From Kibdelosporangium sp. MJ126-NF4 (GTDB lineage: Bacteria; Actinomycetota; Actinomycetes; Mycobacteriales; Pseudonocardiaceae), in assembly GCF_000826545.1 (NCBI RefSeq), contig NZ_CDME01000016.1, positions 186,001 to 250,000 of the forward strand: a stretch of DNA of 64,000 nucleotides, given 5' to 3'. Below the pieces are notes generated by a model. That model did no database searches. It was given only the letters and a program-made list of their open reading frames with translations, and was not told the origin of the DNA. Every line of letters begins with the position of its first letter. The stretch's first letter is position 1. Both the position numbers and the translations under genes were made by a program. Shown here in pieces: positions 17,594-27,586 of this stretch.

Positions 17594-17712
17594 GCGCACG
17601 TCCTCTCGGTGAATACCGCCACCCTACTGTGCGTCCCCTCTACACAGTTCTTACCGGGGTGGCAAATAGACTGCGCCAGCTAAGCAAACGTGTGGGCCCA
17701 AGGAGGGTGCAG

Positions 17713-18546
17713 GTGCCGACGAATCAGCAACGCCGCGAGGCGGCCAAGCGCAAGCTGGAACGCCAGATAACCCGTCGGGCCGAGCGCGCCAAGAAACGCC
17801 GCATCATCGCCACCGCGCTCACTGTCGGCGGAGTCGTGGTGGTCGTCGGTTTGATCTACCTCCTGGTGGTGCTGAACAGCGGCGACACCAACACGGCGAA
17901 CCCGCCGACCGACACCCCGCAGGAGCCGAAGACCACCAGCGGCCCGTGCAAGTTCTCGTCCAACCCGGCCAAGCCCGCGTCGAAGCCGGTGGACGCGCCA
18001 CCGGACGTCGACCCGACGCCGAACGCCGGTACCGCGAAGGTCAACCTCAAGACCAACCAGGGTGACATCGCGCTCAGCATCGACCGCGCCAAGGCGCCGT
18101 GCACGGCGGAATCCATGGAACACCTGGTCAAGGCCAAGTTCCTGGACGGCACGAGCTGCCACCGCATGGTCAACTCCGCGACGCTGAAGGTCCTGCAGTG
18201 CGGTGACCCGACGGCGCAGGGCAGCGGTGGCCCCGGCTACGAGTTCAAGGACGAGCTGGAGAGCCTGCCCAAGCCCGCGGCTGGCCAGGAAACCGTCCCG
18301 TACCCGAAGGGCACGCTGGCGATGGCCAACTCCGGGCCGAACACCAACGGCAGCCAGTTCTTCATGGTGTTCGGTGACAGCCAGCTGCCGCCGAACTACA
18401 CGGTCTTCGGCACGATCGAGGCGTCCGGTCTGACCACACTGGACAAGATCGCCACTGGCGGTATCGCCCCCGGCCAGGACGGTGCCCCCGCCCAGGACGG
18501 TGCCCCGAAGAACGCGGTGACCATCGAGACGGCCACCGTCGCCTGA
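17713..18546 (+). CDS. ppiB: Membrane-anchored cyclophilin-type peptidyl-prolyl isomerase
   Basis: 277 residues. Basic cytoplasmic N-terminus (NQQRREAAKRKLERQ), one membrane segment (ATALTVGGVVVVVGLIYLLV), a Pro/Thr-rich linker, then a cyclophilin domain from about residue 110 (TNQGDIALSIDRAKAPCTAE, SCHRMVN, GTLAMANSGPNTNGSQFFMV, YTVFGTI). Catalyses prolyl cis-trans isomerisation outside the membrane. AGGAGG at 17701-17706 sets GTG 17713 as start. Divergent from the MBL gene, as Rv2582 is from Rv2581c. A perfect hairpin follows the stop. Confidence 0.93.
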   Translation: MPTNQQRREAAKRKLERQITRRAERAKKRRIIATALTVGGVVVVVGLIYLLVVLNSGDTNTANPPTDTPQEPKTTSGPCKFSSNPAKPASKPVDAPPDVDPTPNAGTAKVNLKTNQGDIALSIDRAKAPCTAESMEHLVKAKFLDGTSCHRMVNSATLKVLQCGDPTAQGSGGPGYEFKDELESLPKPAAGQETVPYPKGTLAMANSGPNTNGSQFFMVFGDSQLPPNYTVFGTIEASGLTTLDKIATGGIAPGQDGAPAQDGAPKNAVTIETATVA

Positions 18547-18553
18547 TTTGTTC

Positions 18554-18606
18554 GCAACCAATGTGGCCTTTGTTGCGTTTCATGCAACAAAGGCCACATT
18601 GGTTGC
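18554..18606. terminator. Perfect 23-bp hairpin of a dispersed repeat family
   Basis: Arms 18554-18576 and 18584-18606 are exact complements (GCAACCAATGTGGCCTTTGT plus TGC) around a seven-base loop. It lies eight bases after the ppiB stop and ends just before the AraC gene. Related hairpins occur at 47008-47074 and 51955-52083, also at gene ends. Probably a terminator spread as a repeat. Confidence 0.8.
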
Positions 18607-18624
18607 GTGGGTAGGCTCGAAAGC

Positions 18625-19299
18625 GTGTACCGGGAGTACGAGCCGCCTACCACCGATGCCGTTCGCTGTGTGTGGACGAGCACGAAGGTCGGGACGCAGC
18701 GGGTCGTCCCGGACGGGTGCATGGACATCGTCTGGAACGGCACGGATCTCCTCGTCGCGGGCCCGGACACGCAGGCGTTCATCACCGAGTCGAGCGGGAC
18801 CGGCGTCGGTGTCCGGTTCCAGCCGGGAGTCGCGCCGGGTCTGCTGGGTGTCCCGGCGCACGCGATCGCCAACACCCGCGTGCCGCTGGCGGATCTCTGG
18901 CCGCACGACCGCGTTCAGCGGCTTCTCGACGACGTGCACCACGGCAAGCCCGGACAGGCGTTGCTGGCCGCGGTGCGGTCGGCCGAGCCGGACGAGTTCG
19001 CCGCGCGTGTCCTGCGGCTCGCCGCACAGGGCCAGGTTCGCGGGATGGCCGACGACCTGGGCATCACCGAACGGCACCTGCACCGCAAGTGCCTGGCCAG
19101 GTTCGGGTACGGCCCGAAGACCCTGCAACGGATCCTGCGGTTCTCCGACGCGTTGGAGCTGGTGTACGCCGGAAAACCGTTCGCCGAGGTCGCCTACGAG
19201 ATCGGGTACGCCGACCAGGCGCACCTGTCACGCGAGGTGAAGGCGTTGGCAGGTGCGACGCTGACCACGCTGGTTCAGGACGCGGACGTCACCCGGTAG
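18625..19299 (+). CDS. AraC-type transcriptional regulator
   Basis: 224 residues. The N-terminal part ([46 protein letters not shown]) resembles the sensor domain of DUF6597-type AraC regulators; the C-terminal part has two HTH motifs ([20 protein letters not shown] and [20 protein letters not shown]). GTG 18625 fits the common Y-x-E-Y start; GTG 18607 directly behind the hairpin is less likely. The 3' end overlaps the convergent relA gene by 25 bases. Target genes unknown. Confidence 0.85.
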   Translation: MYREYEPPTTDAVRCVWTSTKVGTQRVVPDGCMDIVWNGTDLLVAGPDTQAFITESSGTGVGVRFQPGVAPGLLGVPAHAIANTRVPLADLWPHDRVQRLLDDVHHGKPGQALLAAVRSAEPDEFAARVLRLAAQGQVRGMADDLGITERHLHRKCLARFGYGPKTLQRILRFSDALELVYAGKPFAEVAYEIGYADQAHLSREVKALAGATLTTLVQDADVTR

Positions 19300-21590
19300 A
19301 CGTCGTACACGCCTTCGATGCCGCGGACGGCTTTCAGCACGTGCCCGAGGTGTTTCGGGTCGCCCATCTCGAACGAGAACCGCGAGACCGCGACCCGGTC
19401 ACGGGACGTCGTCACCGACGCCGACAGGATGTTGACGCGCTCGTCCGCCAGCACCTTGGTCACGTCCGACAACAGCCGGTGCCGATCGAGCGCCTCGACC
19501 TGGATGGCGACGAGGAACACCGAGGACGCCGACGGCGCCCACTCCACGTCGACCAGCCGCTCCGGCTCGGCCAGCAACTCGTCGGCGTTGGTGCAGTCGG
19601 TGCGGTGCACGCTCACGCCGCCGCCACGCGTGACGAACCCGAGGATGTCGTCTCCGGGGACGGGGGTGCAGCAGCGTGCGAGCTTGATCCACACGTCCGC
19701 GGCGCCCTTGACGACCACTCCGGCGTCGCCGGAGGCGCGGCGGCGGGTGACGGTCGAGGGGGTGGCGCGCTCAGCCAGCTCCTCCTCGGCGTGCTCGACG
19801 CCGCCGAGCAGCGCGACCAGCCGTTGGACGACATGGCGTCCCGAGGTGTGTCCTTCGCCGACGGCCGCGTACAGCGAGCTGATGTCCGGGTACCGCAGCT
19901 CACGGGACAGCGCTGTCATCGCGTCGACCGACACGAGCCGCTGCATGGGCAGGCCGACCCGGCGCACTTCCTTCGCGATCGAGTCCTTGCCCACCTCGAT
20001 CGCCTCTTCGCGGCGTTCCTTGGCGAACCACTGCTTGATCTTGGCCCTGGCCCTCGGCGACGCGGCGAACTGCAGCCAGTCACGCGACGGACCTGCGCCT
20101 TCGGCCTTCGAGGTGAAGATCTCGACGACCTCGCCGTTCTCCAGCTTGCGCTCCAGCGCGACCAGGCGGCCGTTCACCCGGGCACCGATGCAGCGGTGCC
20201 CGACCTCGGTGTGCACGGCGTAGGCGAAGTCCACCGGCGTCGACCCGGCGGGCAGCGTGATCACGTCGCCCTTCGGGGTGAACACGAAGATCTCGCGGGT
20301 GGAGAACTGGTAGCGCAGCGACTCGAGGAACTCGCCGGGGTCCGCGGCTTCACGCTGCCAGTCGAGCAGCTGGCGCATCCAGGCCATCTCGTCGACCTCG
20401 ACGCCCTTGCTGTCGTGGGTGCCGCGGGTCTCCTTGTACCGCCAGTGCGCGGCGATGCCGTACTCGGCCGTGTGGTGCATGTCGTGCGTGCGGATCTGCA
20501 CTTCGAGCGGCTTGCCGTCCGGGCCGATCACGGTGGTGTGCAGCGACTGGTACACGCCGAACCGCGGCTGGGCGATGTAGTCCTTGAACCGGCCGGGCAT
20601 CGGCTGCCACATGGCGTGCACGACGCCCATCGCGGCGTAGCAGTCGCGGACGTCCTCGACCATCAGCCGGACGCCGACCAGGTCGTGGATGTCGTCGAAG
20701 TCGCGGCCGCGCACGATCATCTTCTGGTGGATCGAGTAGTAGCGCTTCTGCCTGCCCTCGACCGTGCACTTGATCTTCGCATCGCTCAGGTGCTTGTCCA
20801 GCTCCTCGATCACCGCGTTGAGGTACTCCTCGCGGGACGGGGCGCGGTTGGCGACCAGCCGGACGATCTCGTTGAACTTCTTGGGCTGCAGGATCGCGAA
20901 AGCGAGGTCCTCCAGCTCCCACTTCACGGTGGCCATGCCCAGCCGGTGCGCCAGCGGGGCCAGCACCTCCAGGGTCTCCTTGGCCTTGCGGGCCTGCTTC
21001 TCCGGCGGCAGGAACCGCATGGTGCGCATGTTGTGCAGCCGGTCGGCCAGTTTGATCACCAGGACGCGCGGGTCCTTGGCCATCGCGATGATCATCTTGC
21101 GGATGGTCTCGGCCTCCGCGGCCGTGCCCAGCTTGACCTTGTCCAGTTTGGTCACGCCGTCGACCAGGTGCGCGACCTCGTCACCGAAGTCGGAGCGCAG
21201 CAGCTCCAGCGAGTAGTCGGTGTCCTCGACCGTGTCGTGCAGGAGGGCCGCGACCAGGGTCGTGGTGTCCATGCCCAGCTCGGCGAGGATCGTCGCGACC
21301 GCCAGCGGGTGCGTGATGTACGGGTCGCCGGATTTGCGGCGTTGGTGGCGGTGCTTCTCCTCGGCGACGTCGTACGCCTGCTGCAGCAGGGTCAGGTCGG
21401 CCTTGGGGTGCAGTTCGCGGTGCACCGCTGCCAGCGGTTCGAGGACCTGTTTCACCGGGGCCGCGCGCTGGGCGGTGATCCGCCTGGCCAGCCGTGTGCG
21501 GACACGACGGGTCGCTGATGGCGGCCTGGGGACGGCCGCCTGTTCCGGGGCCGACTTCAGGTTCGCCGCGGACTCCACGTCATGACTCAC
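19275..21590 (-). CDS. relA: Bifunctional (p)ppGpp synthetase/hydrolase
   Basis: 771 residues, the usual long RSH length. HD hydrolase domain near 75-220 with H94, HDTVEDTD (H118, D119) and [12 protein letters not shown]; synthetase domain near 250-380 with [18 protein letters not shown] and the EVQIRTH strand; TGS domain ([20 protein letters not shown]); zinc-finger-like [11 protein letters not shown]-terminal ACT domain. Controls the stringent response by making and degrading (p)ppGpp. Both catalytic sites look intact. Upstream apt is 111 bases away on the same strand. Confidence 0.97.
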   Translation of the reverse strand: MSHDVESAANLKSAPEQAAVPRPPSATRRVRTRLARRITAQRAAPVKQVLEPLAAVHRELHPKADLTLLQQAYDVAEEKHRHQRRKSGDPYITHPLAVATILAELGMDTTTLVAALLHDTVEDTDYSLELLRSDFGDEVAHLVDGVTKLDKVKLGTAAEAETIRKMIIAMAKDPRVLVIKLADRLHNMRTMRFLPPEKQARKAKETLEVLAPLAHRLGMATVKWELEDLAFAILQPKKFNEIVRLVANRAPSREEYLNAVIEELDKHLSDAKIKCTVEGRQKRYYSIHQKMIVRGRDFDDIHDLVGVRLMVEDVRDCYAAMGVVHAMWQPMPGRFKDYIAQPRFGVYQSLHTTVIGPDGKPLEVQIRTHDMHHTAEYGIAAHWRYKETRGTHDSKGVEVDEMAWMRQLLDWQREAADPGEFLESLRYQFSTREIFVFTPKGDVITLPAGSTPVDFAYAVHTEVGHRCIGARVNGRLVALERKLENGEVVEIFTSKAEGAGPSRDWLQFAASPRARAKIKQWFAKERREEAIEVGKDSIAKEVRRVGLPMQRLVSVDAMTALSRELRYPDISSLYAAVGEGHTSGRHVVQRLVALLGGVEHAEEELAERATPSTVTRRRASGDAGVVVKGAADVWIKLARCCTPVPGDDILGFVTRGGGVSVHRTDCTNADELLAEPERLVDVEWAPSASSVFLVAIQVEALDRHRLLSDVTKVLADERVNILSASVTTSRDRVAVSRFSFEMGDPKHLGHVLKAVRGIEGVYDVYRVTSAS

Positions 21591-21701
21591 TCACACGCTC
21601 CCGCACGTCACCAGAGCCGTCCGGGCCACGACTGAGGCCCGTGTACTGAGAATAACGCGTTAGCCCTGGTGACCATGCCGTTTCGCGGCAGGCGGTGCTC
21701 C

Positions 21702-22217
21702 TCACACGGTGAGCAGCGTGTCGAGTTTCCGTCCGGCGAGTCGGTCTCGACCGCCCAGTGCTCCGATCTCCAGCAACACTGTGATCCCTGCCACTTCGCC
21801 CTGGGCGAGCTCGACCAGTTCGCAGGCGGCGGCCGCGGTGCCGCCGGTGGCGAGCACGTCGTCGACGACGGCCACCCGCTGGCCGGGTTCGATGACACCT
21901 GCCGGGATCTCCAGCTCGGCGGCGCCGTATTCGAGCGTGTAGGCGGCCCTGCCCCCGACCACGGGCAGTTTGCCCGCTTTACGGACCGGTACGACGCCGA
22001 GCCCCAGCGAATAGGCGAGGGCGGCGCCGAAGAAGAACCCGCGTGCGTCGACCGCCACCACGATGTCGACGCCGGTCAACGTGTCCGCCATCGCGTCGAC
22101 GACGGCCCTGAAGGCGGCCGGTGTACCCAGAACGGGCGTGATGTCCTGGAACACCACGCCCGGCTCGGGAAAGTCAGGCACTCGCCGGATCAGGGCGAGT
22201 GCCTCCGTCAACTCCAT
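21702..22217 (-). CDS. apt: Adenine phosphoribosyltransferase
   Basis: 171 residues, standard. Converts adenine and PRPP to AMP in purine salvage. Seen: FPEPGVVFQDITPVL, the dimer/PRPP block DARGFFFGAALAYSLGLGVV, PVRKAGKLP and the PRPP-binding loop VAVVDDVLATGGTAAAA. The ATG shares one base with the secF stop (TGATG), so apt is translationally coupled to secF. The DARGF (usually EARGF) variation is minor. Confidence 0.96.
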   Translation of the reverse strand: MELTEALALIRRVPDFPEPGVVFQDITPVLGTPAAFRAVVDAMADTLTGVDIVVAVDARGFFFGAALAYSLGLGVVPVRKAGKLPVVGGRAAYTLEYGAAELEIPAGVIEPGQRVAVVDDVLATGGTAAAACELVELAQGEVAGITVLLEIGALGGRDRLAGRKLDTLLTV

Positions 22218-23440
22218 CAGTGCTTGCGCTTCCCGCTGGGCCGCTTGCCTTGCGGCTGGCCCTGACGGCGCCGCTGCTCGGCGGCACTCGGGTTGCGGAC
22301 AGGCACGCCACCGGCCGCGCTGAGCGCACGCTCCTTGCGCAGTTCGGACGCCAACGTGCCGTCGTCGAACGACTCCGGCTTGTCGGAGATCGCGGCGCCT
22401 CCCGCACCCGCGGCCTTGGCGGCGATGTTGGCCTTGCGCGCGGCCACACGCCTGGCCTGTGCCTGGAACTTCGGGTCACGCATGGTGAAGTCCACCAGCA
22501 GCGGCGTGGCCAGCGCGATCGAGGAGACCACACCGGCGATCATGCCCGCGATCTGCACCAGCGCGAGGTCCTGCAGCGTGCCGACACCGAGCAGGATGGC
22601 ACCGACCACGAACAGGCCGATGACCGGCAGCAACGCGATCAGCGCGGTGTTGATCGACCGCATCAGGGTCTGGTTGACCGCCAGGTTGGCCGCCTCGCCG
22701 TAGGTCCGCCGGGTCAGTCCGAGCAGGCCGCGGGTGTTCTCCTTGACCTTGTCGAACACGACCACCGTGTCGTACAGCGAGAAGCCGAGGATGGTCAGCA
22801 GACCGATCGCGGTCGCGGGCGTGACCTCGAAGCCGATGATCGAGTAGACACCGGCGGTGATGATCACGTCGTGGAACAGCGTGATCAGGGCCGCGAGCGC
22901 CATCCGCCGCTCGAAGTACAGCGCGAGGAAGATCGTGACCAGCACCAGGAACACACCGAGTGCGATCAGTGCCTTCTGGGTGACCTCGCCACCCCAGGTA
23001 CCGCTCACCGCGCTGTCGCTGACCGAGCCGCTGGGCTGCAGCTGGCTGGTCAGTGCCGTCTTCAACCGGGAGATCTCGTTCTGGTTCAGCGTGGCCGTGC
23101 GGATCTGGATGGACGCGGTGGCACCGACGCCGACACTCTGCACCGACTCCGGCTTGTCGCCCAGCGTGTCCTGGTAGACCTTGGTGACCTGCTCGGTGGA
23201 AATGGCGCCCTTGGCACCGGTGGCATCCAGCTGGAGCTTGGTGCCGCCTTCGAAGTCGATGCCGAAGTTGAAGCCGCGGAACACGATCGACGCCAGGCAC
23301 ACCAGCACCAGCGCTGAGAAGAAGATGTACAGCCGCTTGCGTTTGCCGATGATGTCCAGCGCGCCGTTGCCGACGTAGAGCCGCTGGAAGAACGTTCCCC
23401 GCTTGGCCGGGGCTGTGGTCTGAGTGTCCTCGCCGGCCAC
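22217..23440 (-). CDS. secF: Protein translocase subunit SecF
   Basis: 407 residues. Six membrane helices of the RND-like SecDF fold: GIDFEGGTKLQLD after helix 1, then EVTQKALIALGVFLVLVTIF, LAALITLFHDVIITAGVYSI, and ILGFSLYDTVVVFDKVKENT. Works with SecD to pull exported proteins forward using proton motive force. The C-terminal tail is long and basic (KRPSGKRKH). GTG 23440 starts one base after the secD stop. Confidence 0.96.
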   Translation of the reverse strand: MAGEDTQTTAPAKRGTFFQRLYVGNGALDIIGKRKRLYIFFSALVLVCLASIVFRGFNFGIDFEGGTKLQLDATGAKGAISTEQVTKVYQDTLGDKPESVQSVGVGATASIQIRTATLNQNEISRLKTALTSQLQPSGSVSDSAVSGTWGGEVTQKALIALGVFLVLVTIFLALYFERRMALAALITLFHDVIITAGVYSIIGFEVTPATAIGLLTILGFSLYDTVVVFDKVKENTRGLLGLTRRTYGEAANLAVNQTLMRSINTALIALLPVIGLFVVGAILLGVGTLQDLALVQIAGMIAGVVSSIALATPLLVDFTMRDPKFQAQARRVAARKANIAAKAAGAGGAAISDKPESFDDGTLASELRKERALSAAGGVPVRNPSAAEQRRRQGQPQGKRPSGKRKH

Positions 23441-23441
23441 C

Positions 23442-25259
23442 TCAGGCCTCCTTCACTGTGGGACCGGTGCCGCCGGTGGCCGACTTGGCACGTTCGGCGG
23501 CGTGACTCTCGCGGTGCGCCGCGCCCAGCCCGACGAGCTTGGGGTTGGACAGCCGCTTGGACCTGGAAACGATGGAGACCAGCGGATGCGTCACGAGGAA
23601 CACCACGATCAGGTCGAGCACTGTGGACATGCCCAGTGTGAACGCGAAGCCCTTCACCTGGCCGACTGCCAGCAGGTACAGCACCGCGGCGGACAGGAAC
23701 AGCACAGCGTCGGCGGACAGGATGGTGCGCCGCGCACGGGCCCATGCGCGCGGCACGGCCGACCGGAATGTTCGGCCCTCCCGCATCTCGTCCTTTAGTC
23801 GTTCGAAGAACACCACGAACGAGTCCGCGGTGAACCCGATCGCGACGATCAGACCGGCGACACCGGCAAGGTCGAGGCTGTAGCCGATGAACCGGCCGAA
23901 CAGCACGATGATCGCGTAGACGATCGCGAACGACAGTGCCAGCGACAGGATCGTCAGCACGCCGAGCAGGCGGTAGTAGAACAGGCAGTAGACGAACACC
24001 AGCGCCAGACCGATCGCACCGGCGATCAGGCCCGCCTGCAACGAGGCGAGGCCCAGTGTCGCGGACACGGTCTCGGCGTCGGAGGACTGGAACGACAGCG
24101 GCAGCGAGCCGTACTTCAGCACGTCCGCGAGCGCGGTCGCCGAACGCTGGTTGAAGTTGCCGCTGATCTCGGTGTTGCCACCGGGGATCGGGCCCTTGAT
24201 CTCCGGTGCGGAGACGACCTTGGTGTCCAGCACGAACGCGGCGCGCTTGCCGACGTTGGCGGCGGTGAACTTGGCCCAGATGTCCGCGCCCGCACCGTCG
24301 AAGGTCAGGTTGACGACGTACCCGGCGCCCTGCGAGTTCGGCCCCGCGGTGGCGTCGCTGATCTCCTCACCCTTGAGGAAGACCCTGCTGAGGACGAACT
24401 TCTCGGACCGCTCCTCGTCGCACGCGACCAGCGGCAGGTTCGGGTCGTCGTTGCCGACCAGCGGGTCGTCGGCCTCGCAGTTCAGCGACATCAGCGCGGT
24501 CTGCATCGCGGCCTGGTCGGGCTGGGCGGCGGTGCCACCGTCCTCGGGACCGGCCAGTGCCGGGTTCTGCCGGATGTCCCGCGCCTGCTTGATCTGCGCG
24601 GCGACCTCAGGACTGACCGAGCCGGAGTTGGCAGGCGGCGCGGGCTGCTGGGACGACGGCGGTGTGGCAGGGGTGCTGGGAGCGCTGGGGGCACCGCTGG
24701 CGGGCGGCTGCTGCTGCAACTGCGGCGCGGGGCGGCCCTGCGGAGTGCCGCCGGAGGTGGGCGGCGACGCGGTCTGGCTGCCGGGCGGCGTGTTGGGTGG
24801 CGTTCCCTGGCTGCCGGACGGCGGAGGCTGGGTCCCGCTCGTCGGCGGCGTCTGCGTGCCGGGAGGTGGCTGAGGCGTGTTTTGAACCGACTGAATGACC
24901 TTGCGGAAGCCGAGGGTCGCGGTCTGGCCGAGCTCCTTGGCCTTCTCGCCGCCGTCACCGGGCACCGTGATCACGATGTTGTTGCCGTCAAGGACAACCT
25001 CGGCACCGGTGATGCCTTGGCCGTTGACGCGCGTCTCGATGATCTGCCGTGCCTGGTTGAGCGATTCCGGGCTCGGCGCGTTGCCGTCAAGCGTTCGCGC
25101 GGTCAGCACCACACGGGTACCGCCCTTGAGGTCGATACCCAGCTTCGGGACCGCTTTGTGGTCACCGGTGCCGAACACGAGCCCGTAGAGGAGCGCGATG
25201 ATCGCTATGAAGAAGGCGAGATAACGAACGGGGCGGAAGTGCCCAGCCGATGGTGCCAC
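23442..25259 (-). CDS. secD: Protein translocase subunit SecD
   Basis: 605 residues. Helix 1 (RYLAFFIAIIALLYGLV), KLGIDLKGGTRVVL, the P1 head, five C-terminal helices including AGLIVAIGFTADSFVVFFER. An unusually Pro/Gln/Ser-rich stretch, about residues 128-215, sits within the first extracytoplasmic domain and has low complexity; similar insertions are known in actinobacterial SecD. Starts at GTG 25259. Forms a complex with SecF and, by gene order, YajC. Confidence 0.95.
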   Translation of the reverse strand: MAPSAGHFRPVRYLAFFIAIIALLYGLVFGTGDHKAVPKLGIDLKGGTRVVLTARTLDGNAPSPESLNQARQIIETRVNGQGITGAEVVLDGNNIVITVPGDGGEKAKELGQTATLGFRKVIQSVQNTPQPPPGTQTPPTSGTQPPPSGSQGTPPNTPPGSQTASPPTSGGTPQGRPAPQLQQQPPASGAPSAPSTPATPPSSQQPAPPANSGSVSPEVAAQIKQARDIRQNPALAGPEDGGTAAQPDQAAMQTALMSLNCEADDPLVGNDDPNLPLVACDEERSEKFVLSRVFLKGEEISDATAGPNSQGAGYVVNLTFDGAGADIWAKFTAANVGKRAAFVLDTKVVSAPEIKGPIPGGNTEISGNFNQRSATALADVLKYGSLPLSFQSSDAETVSATLGLASLQAGLIAGAIGLALVFVYCLFYYRLLGVLTILSLALSFAIVYAIIVLFGRFIGYSLDLAGVAGLIVAIGFTADSFVVFFERLKDEMREGRTFRSAVPRAWARARRTILSADAVLFLSAAVLYLLAVGQVKGFAFTLGMSTVLDLIVVFLVTHPLVSIVSRSKRLSNPKLVGLGAAHRESHAAERAKSATGGTGPTVKEA

Positions 25260-25315
25260 GTCTGTCCGTCTCTCTATGCGTCACTTAGTGGGGAGCGGGC
25301 TTTCTTTGTTCATGA

Positions 25316-25357
25316 CGCTGCGCCCGCACCCGATCACGAACGGGTGAGGGCGCAGCG
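25316..25357 (-). promoter_or_regulatory. Strong hairpin in the yajC-secD intergenic region
   Basis: CGCTGCGCCC (25316-25325) pairs with GGGCGCAGCG (25348-25357) and, inside it, CACCCG with CGGGTG, leaving an eight-base loop. In the direction of transcription it follows yajC and precedes secD by about 56 bases. No U-tract, so it may stabilise or attenuate the transcript rather than terminate it. Confidence 0.55.
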
Positions 25358-25408
25358 TACCGCGAAGGCGATGAGGTTGGTGTTTCCCCAGCGCTGGGTT
25401 TGACGCGG

Positions 25409-25825
25409 TCAGCTCTTCTTGGTCTGCTCGAGCGGCGGCGCGACCTCGGCGGTGGACTTCGGCGTCTCGGAGGCGACGCTCTTCTCGTCGTCCTTCTTGG
25501 CCACGGTCTCCTCGACCTCGGTGACGGCCTCGTCATCCTCGACCGGCTCTTCGACGACGTCCTCGCTGACCTTCTCGCGGACCGCGGCACGCAGCCAGGT
25601 GGTCACCACGCCGTCGGCGATCTCGATGTCGACCGTGGCGTCGTCGGAAGTGTTCGCGACATAGCCGTACAGGCCCGACGTGGTCATCACCCGGTCGCCG
25701 ACCTCGATCGAGTTCTGCAGTTCCTGCTGCTGTGCCATTGCCCGCTTCTGCTTGCGGCTCATCAGCACCATGGGCACGATGAGCACCGCGATCAGCAGAA
25801 ACGGAAGCAGTTGCCCGAGGTTCAT
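25409..25825 (-). CDS. yajC: Preprotein translocase subunit YajC
   Basis: 138 residues. Single N-terminal membrane helix (QLLPFLLIAVLIVPMVLM), then MSRKQKRAMAQQQELQNSI and the conserved GDRVMTTSGLYGYVANT; a long acidic tail follows, typical of actinobacteria. ATG 25825 is preceded by GGAGAG; the 29 codons upstream are not conserved-looking. Accessory to SecDF, between ruvB and secD as in mycobacteria. Confidence 0.93.
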   Translation of the reverse strand: MNLGQLLPFLLIAVLIVPMVLMSRKQKRAMAQQQELQNSIEVGDRVMTTSGLYGYVANTSDDATVDIEIADGVVTTWLRAAVREKVSEDVVEEPVEDDEAVTEVEETVAKKDDEKSVASETPKSTAEVAPPLEQTKKS

Positions 25826-25939
25826 TTCTCTCCGTTCGGCGGACATCCCGTTGGAGTGGAAATGCCCGATTGTTCTGGTTGCCTGCCGCCGAGTGTGCCA
25901 CCAGCGCGTCACGCCCAGACATTCAGCCTGTGCGCGCGG

Positions 25940-26980
25940 TCACTCACTGAACAGCGTAGGCGCCGCTTGACCTGGTGCGTCGTTCGGGGCTTGCAACCCG
26001 AGGTGCGCCCACGCGGTCGCTGTCGCCACCCGGCCACGAGGTGTCCTTGCCAGCATGCCAGCCCGTACCAGGTACGGCTCACACACCTCCTCCACGGTAG
26101 TTGACTCCTCCCCCACCGCGACAGCCAAAGTCGAAATACCTACCGGGCCGCCGCCGAATGACCTGACCAGTGCGTTCAGCACGGCCCTGTCGAGCCGGTC
26201 CAGGCCGAGCTCGTCGACGTCGTAGACCTTGAGCGCGGCATGGGCGACGTCAACTGTGACCGCACCGTTAGCTCGGACCTCCGCGTAGTCACGCACACGG
26301 CGCAACAACCGGTTCGCGATCCGGGGCGTGCCACGCGACCGGCGCGCGATCTCCACCGCGCCGTCCGGTCGCAGGTCGACGCCCAAGATCGTGGCCGAGC
26401 GCGTGAGGACCTGTTCGAGCTCGTGTGCCTCGTAGAACTCCATGTGCCCGGTGAAGCCGAACCGGTCACGCAACGGGCCGGTCAGCACACCGGACCTGGT
26501 GGTGGCGCCGACCAGGGTGAACGGGGCGATGTCGAGCGGGATGCTGGTGGCACCCGGTCCCTTGCCGACCACGACGTCCACCCGGAAGTCCTCCATCGCG
26601 AGGTACAGCATCTCCTCGGCGGGCCGGGCGATCCGGTGGATCTCGTCGATGAACAGCACGTCGCCCTCGACCAGGTTGGACAGCATCGCGGCGAGGTCGC
26701 CCGCGCGTTCGAGCGCGGGCCCCGACGTGATCCGGATCGCGCTGCCCAGTTCGGCGGCGATGATCATCGAGAGGCTCGTCTTGCCGAGGCCGGGCGGGCC
26801 GGACAGCAACACGTGGTCGGGCGGCGAACCGCGCCGCATGGCGCCTTCGAGCACGAGTTCCAGCTGTTCACGGACCCGCGCCTGGCCGACGAACTCGCTC
26901 AGCCGTTTGGGCCGCAGCGTCGCCTCGACGTCGCGGTCCTCCGGCTCGGCCAGCGCGGAGAGCGCGTCCTCGTCGTGCAC
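25940..26980 (-). CDS. ruvB: Holliday junction branch-migration ATPase RuvB
   Basis: 346 residues. AAA+ motor driving Holliday-junction migration with RuvA. Seen: [12 protein letters not shown], Walker A GPPGLGKT, Walker B LFIDEIHR, sensor 1 GATTRSG, arginine-finger region GPLRDRFGF, and the C-terminal winged helix. GTG 26980 has GGGGAG upstream. Third gene of ruvCAB, nine bases after ruvA. Confidence 0.97.
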   Translation of the reverse strand: MHDEDALSALAEPEDRDVEATLRPKRLSEFVGQARVREQLELVLEGAMRRGSPPDHVLLSGPPGLGKTSLSMIIAAELGSAIRITSGPALERAGDLAAMLSNLVEGDVLFIDEIHRIARPAEEMLYLAMEDFRVDVVVGKGPGATSIPLDIAPFTLVGATTRSGVLTGPLRDRFGFTGHMEFYEAHELEQVLTRSATILGVDLRPDGAVEIARRSRGTPRIANRLLRRVRDYAEVRANGAVTVDVAHAALKVYDVDELGLDRLDRAVLNALVRSFGGGPVGISTLAVAVGEESTTVEEVCEPYLVRAGMLARTPRGRVATATAWAHLGLQAPNDAPGQAAPTLFSE

Positions 26981-26989
26981 GTCGCTCCC

Positions 26990-27586
26990 CTACCGCTTGC
27001 GGCCGAGGACGGCCAGTGACTTGCGCAGCACGGCGGGGGTGTCGGCGGCAGAGTTCTCGGCCAACACGCCGTCCACGGCCTGTTCGGCGGCCTTGAGGGC
27101 GAATCCCAGGCCGACAAGGGCCTCGACGACGGAGCTGCGCACGACGCTGGCCGACGGCGCGACCGGCGACTCGCCGTTGGTCGCGTAGGTGCCGACCTTG
27201 TCGCGCAGCTCGATGATCAGCCGCTCGGCGCCCTTCTTGCCGATACCGGGGACCTGCGTCAGCATCGCGACGTTGCCCTCCGACAGTGCGCTGCGCAGCT
27301 TGTCGGGTTCCAGGACCGCCAGCATCGCCAGGCCCAGCCGCGGCCCGATACCGGAGACGGTCAGCAGCATCCAGAACAGGTCACGCGCGTCCGTGTCGGC
27401 GAAACCGAACAGCGTCAACGAGTCCTCGCGCACGATGAGAGCGGTGTACAGCTGTGCTTCCTCACCGCGGCGCAGCGTCGCCAGGCAGGACGGCGCCGCC
27501 TGCACTGCGAAGCCGACGCCGCCGACGTCGATCACGGCGTGGTCCAGGCCGACCGACAGCACCGGCCCGCGTACCGACGAGATCAC
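26990..27586 (-). CDS. ruvA: Holliday junction protein RuvA
   Basis: 198 residues. N-terminal OB domain ([20 protein letters not shown]), tandem HhH motifs ([35 protein letters not shown]), and a C-terminal RuvB-binding domain ([19 protein letters not shown]). GTG 27586 overlaps the ruvC stop by four bases and has AGGAG eight bases upstream. Tetramer that clamps the junction for RuvB. Confidence 0.97.
   Translation of the reverse strand: MISSVRGPVLSVGLDHAVIDVGGVGFAVQAAPSCLATLRRGEEAQLYTALIVREDSLTLFGFADTDARDLFWMLLTVSGIGPRLGLAMLAVLEPDKLRSALSEGNVAMLTQVPGIGKKGAERLIIELRDKVGTYATNGESPVAPSASVVRSSVVEALVGLGFALKAAEQAVDGVLAENSAADTPAVLRKSLAVLGRKR

Noticed and set aside
18672..21518. A 948-codon plus-strand open frame opposite relA
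   Set aside because: It is the GC-rich antisense shadow of relA; it has Arg/Val/Gln-rich low-information composition and no domain, whereas relA has all RSH motifs.
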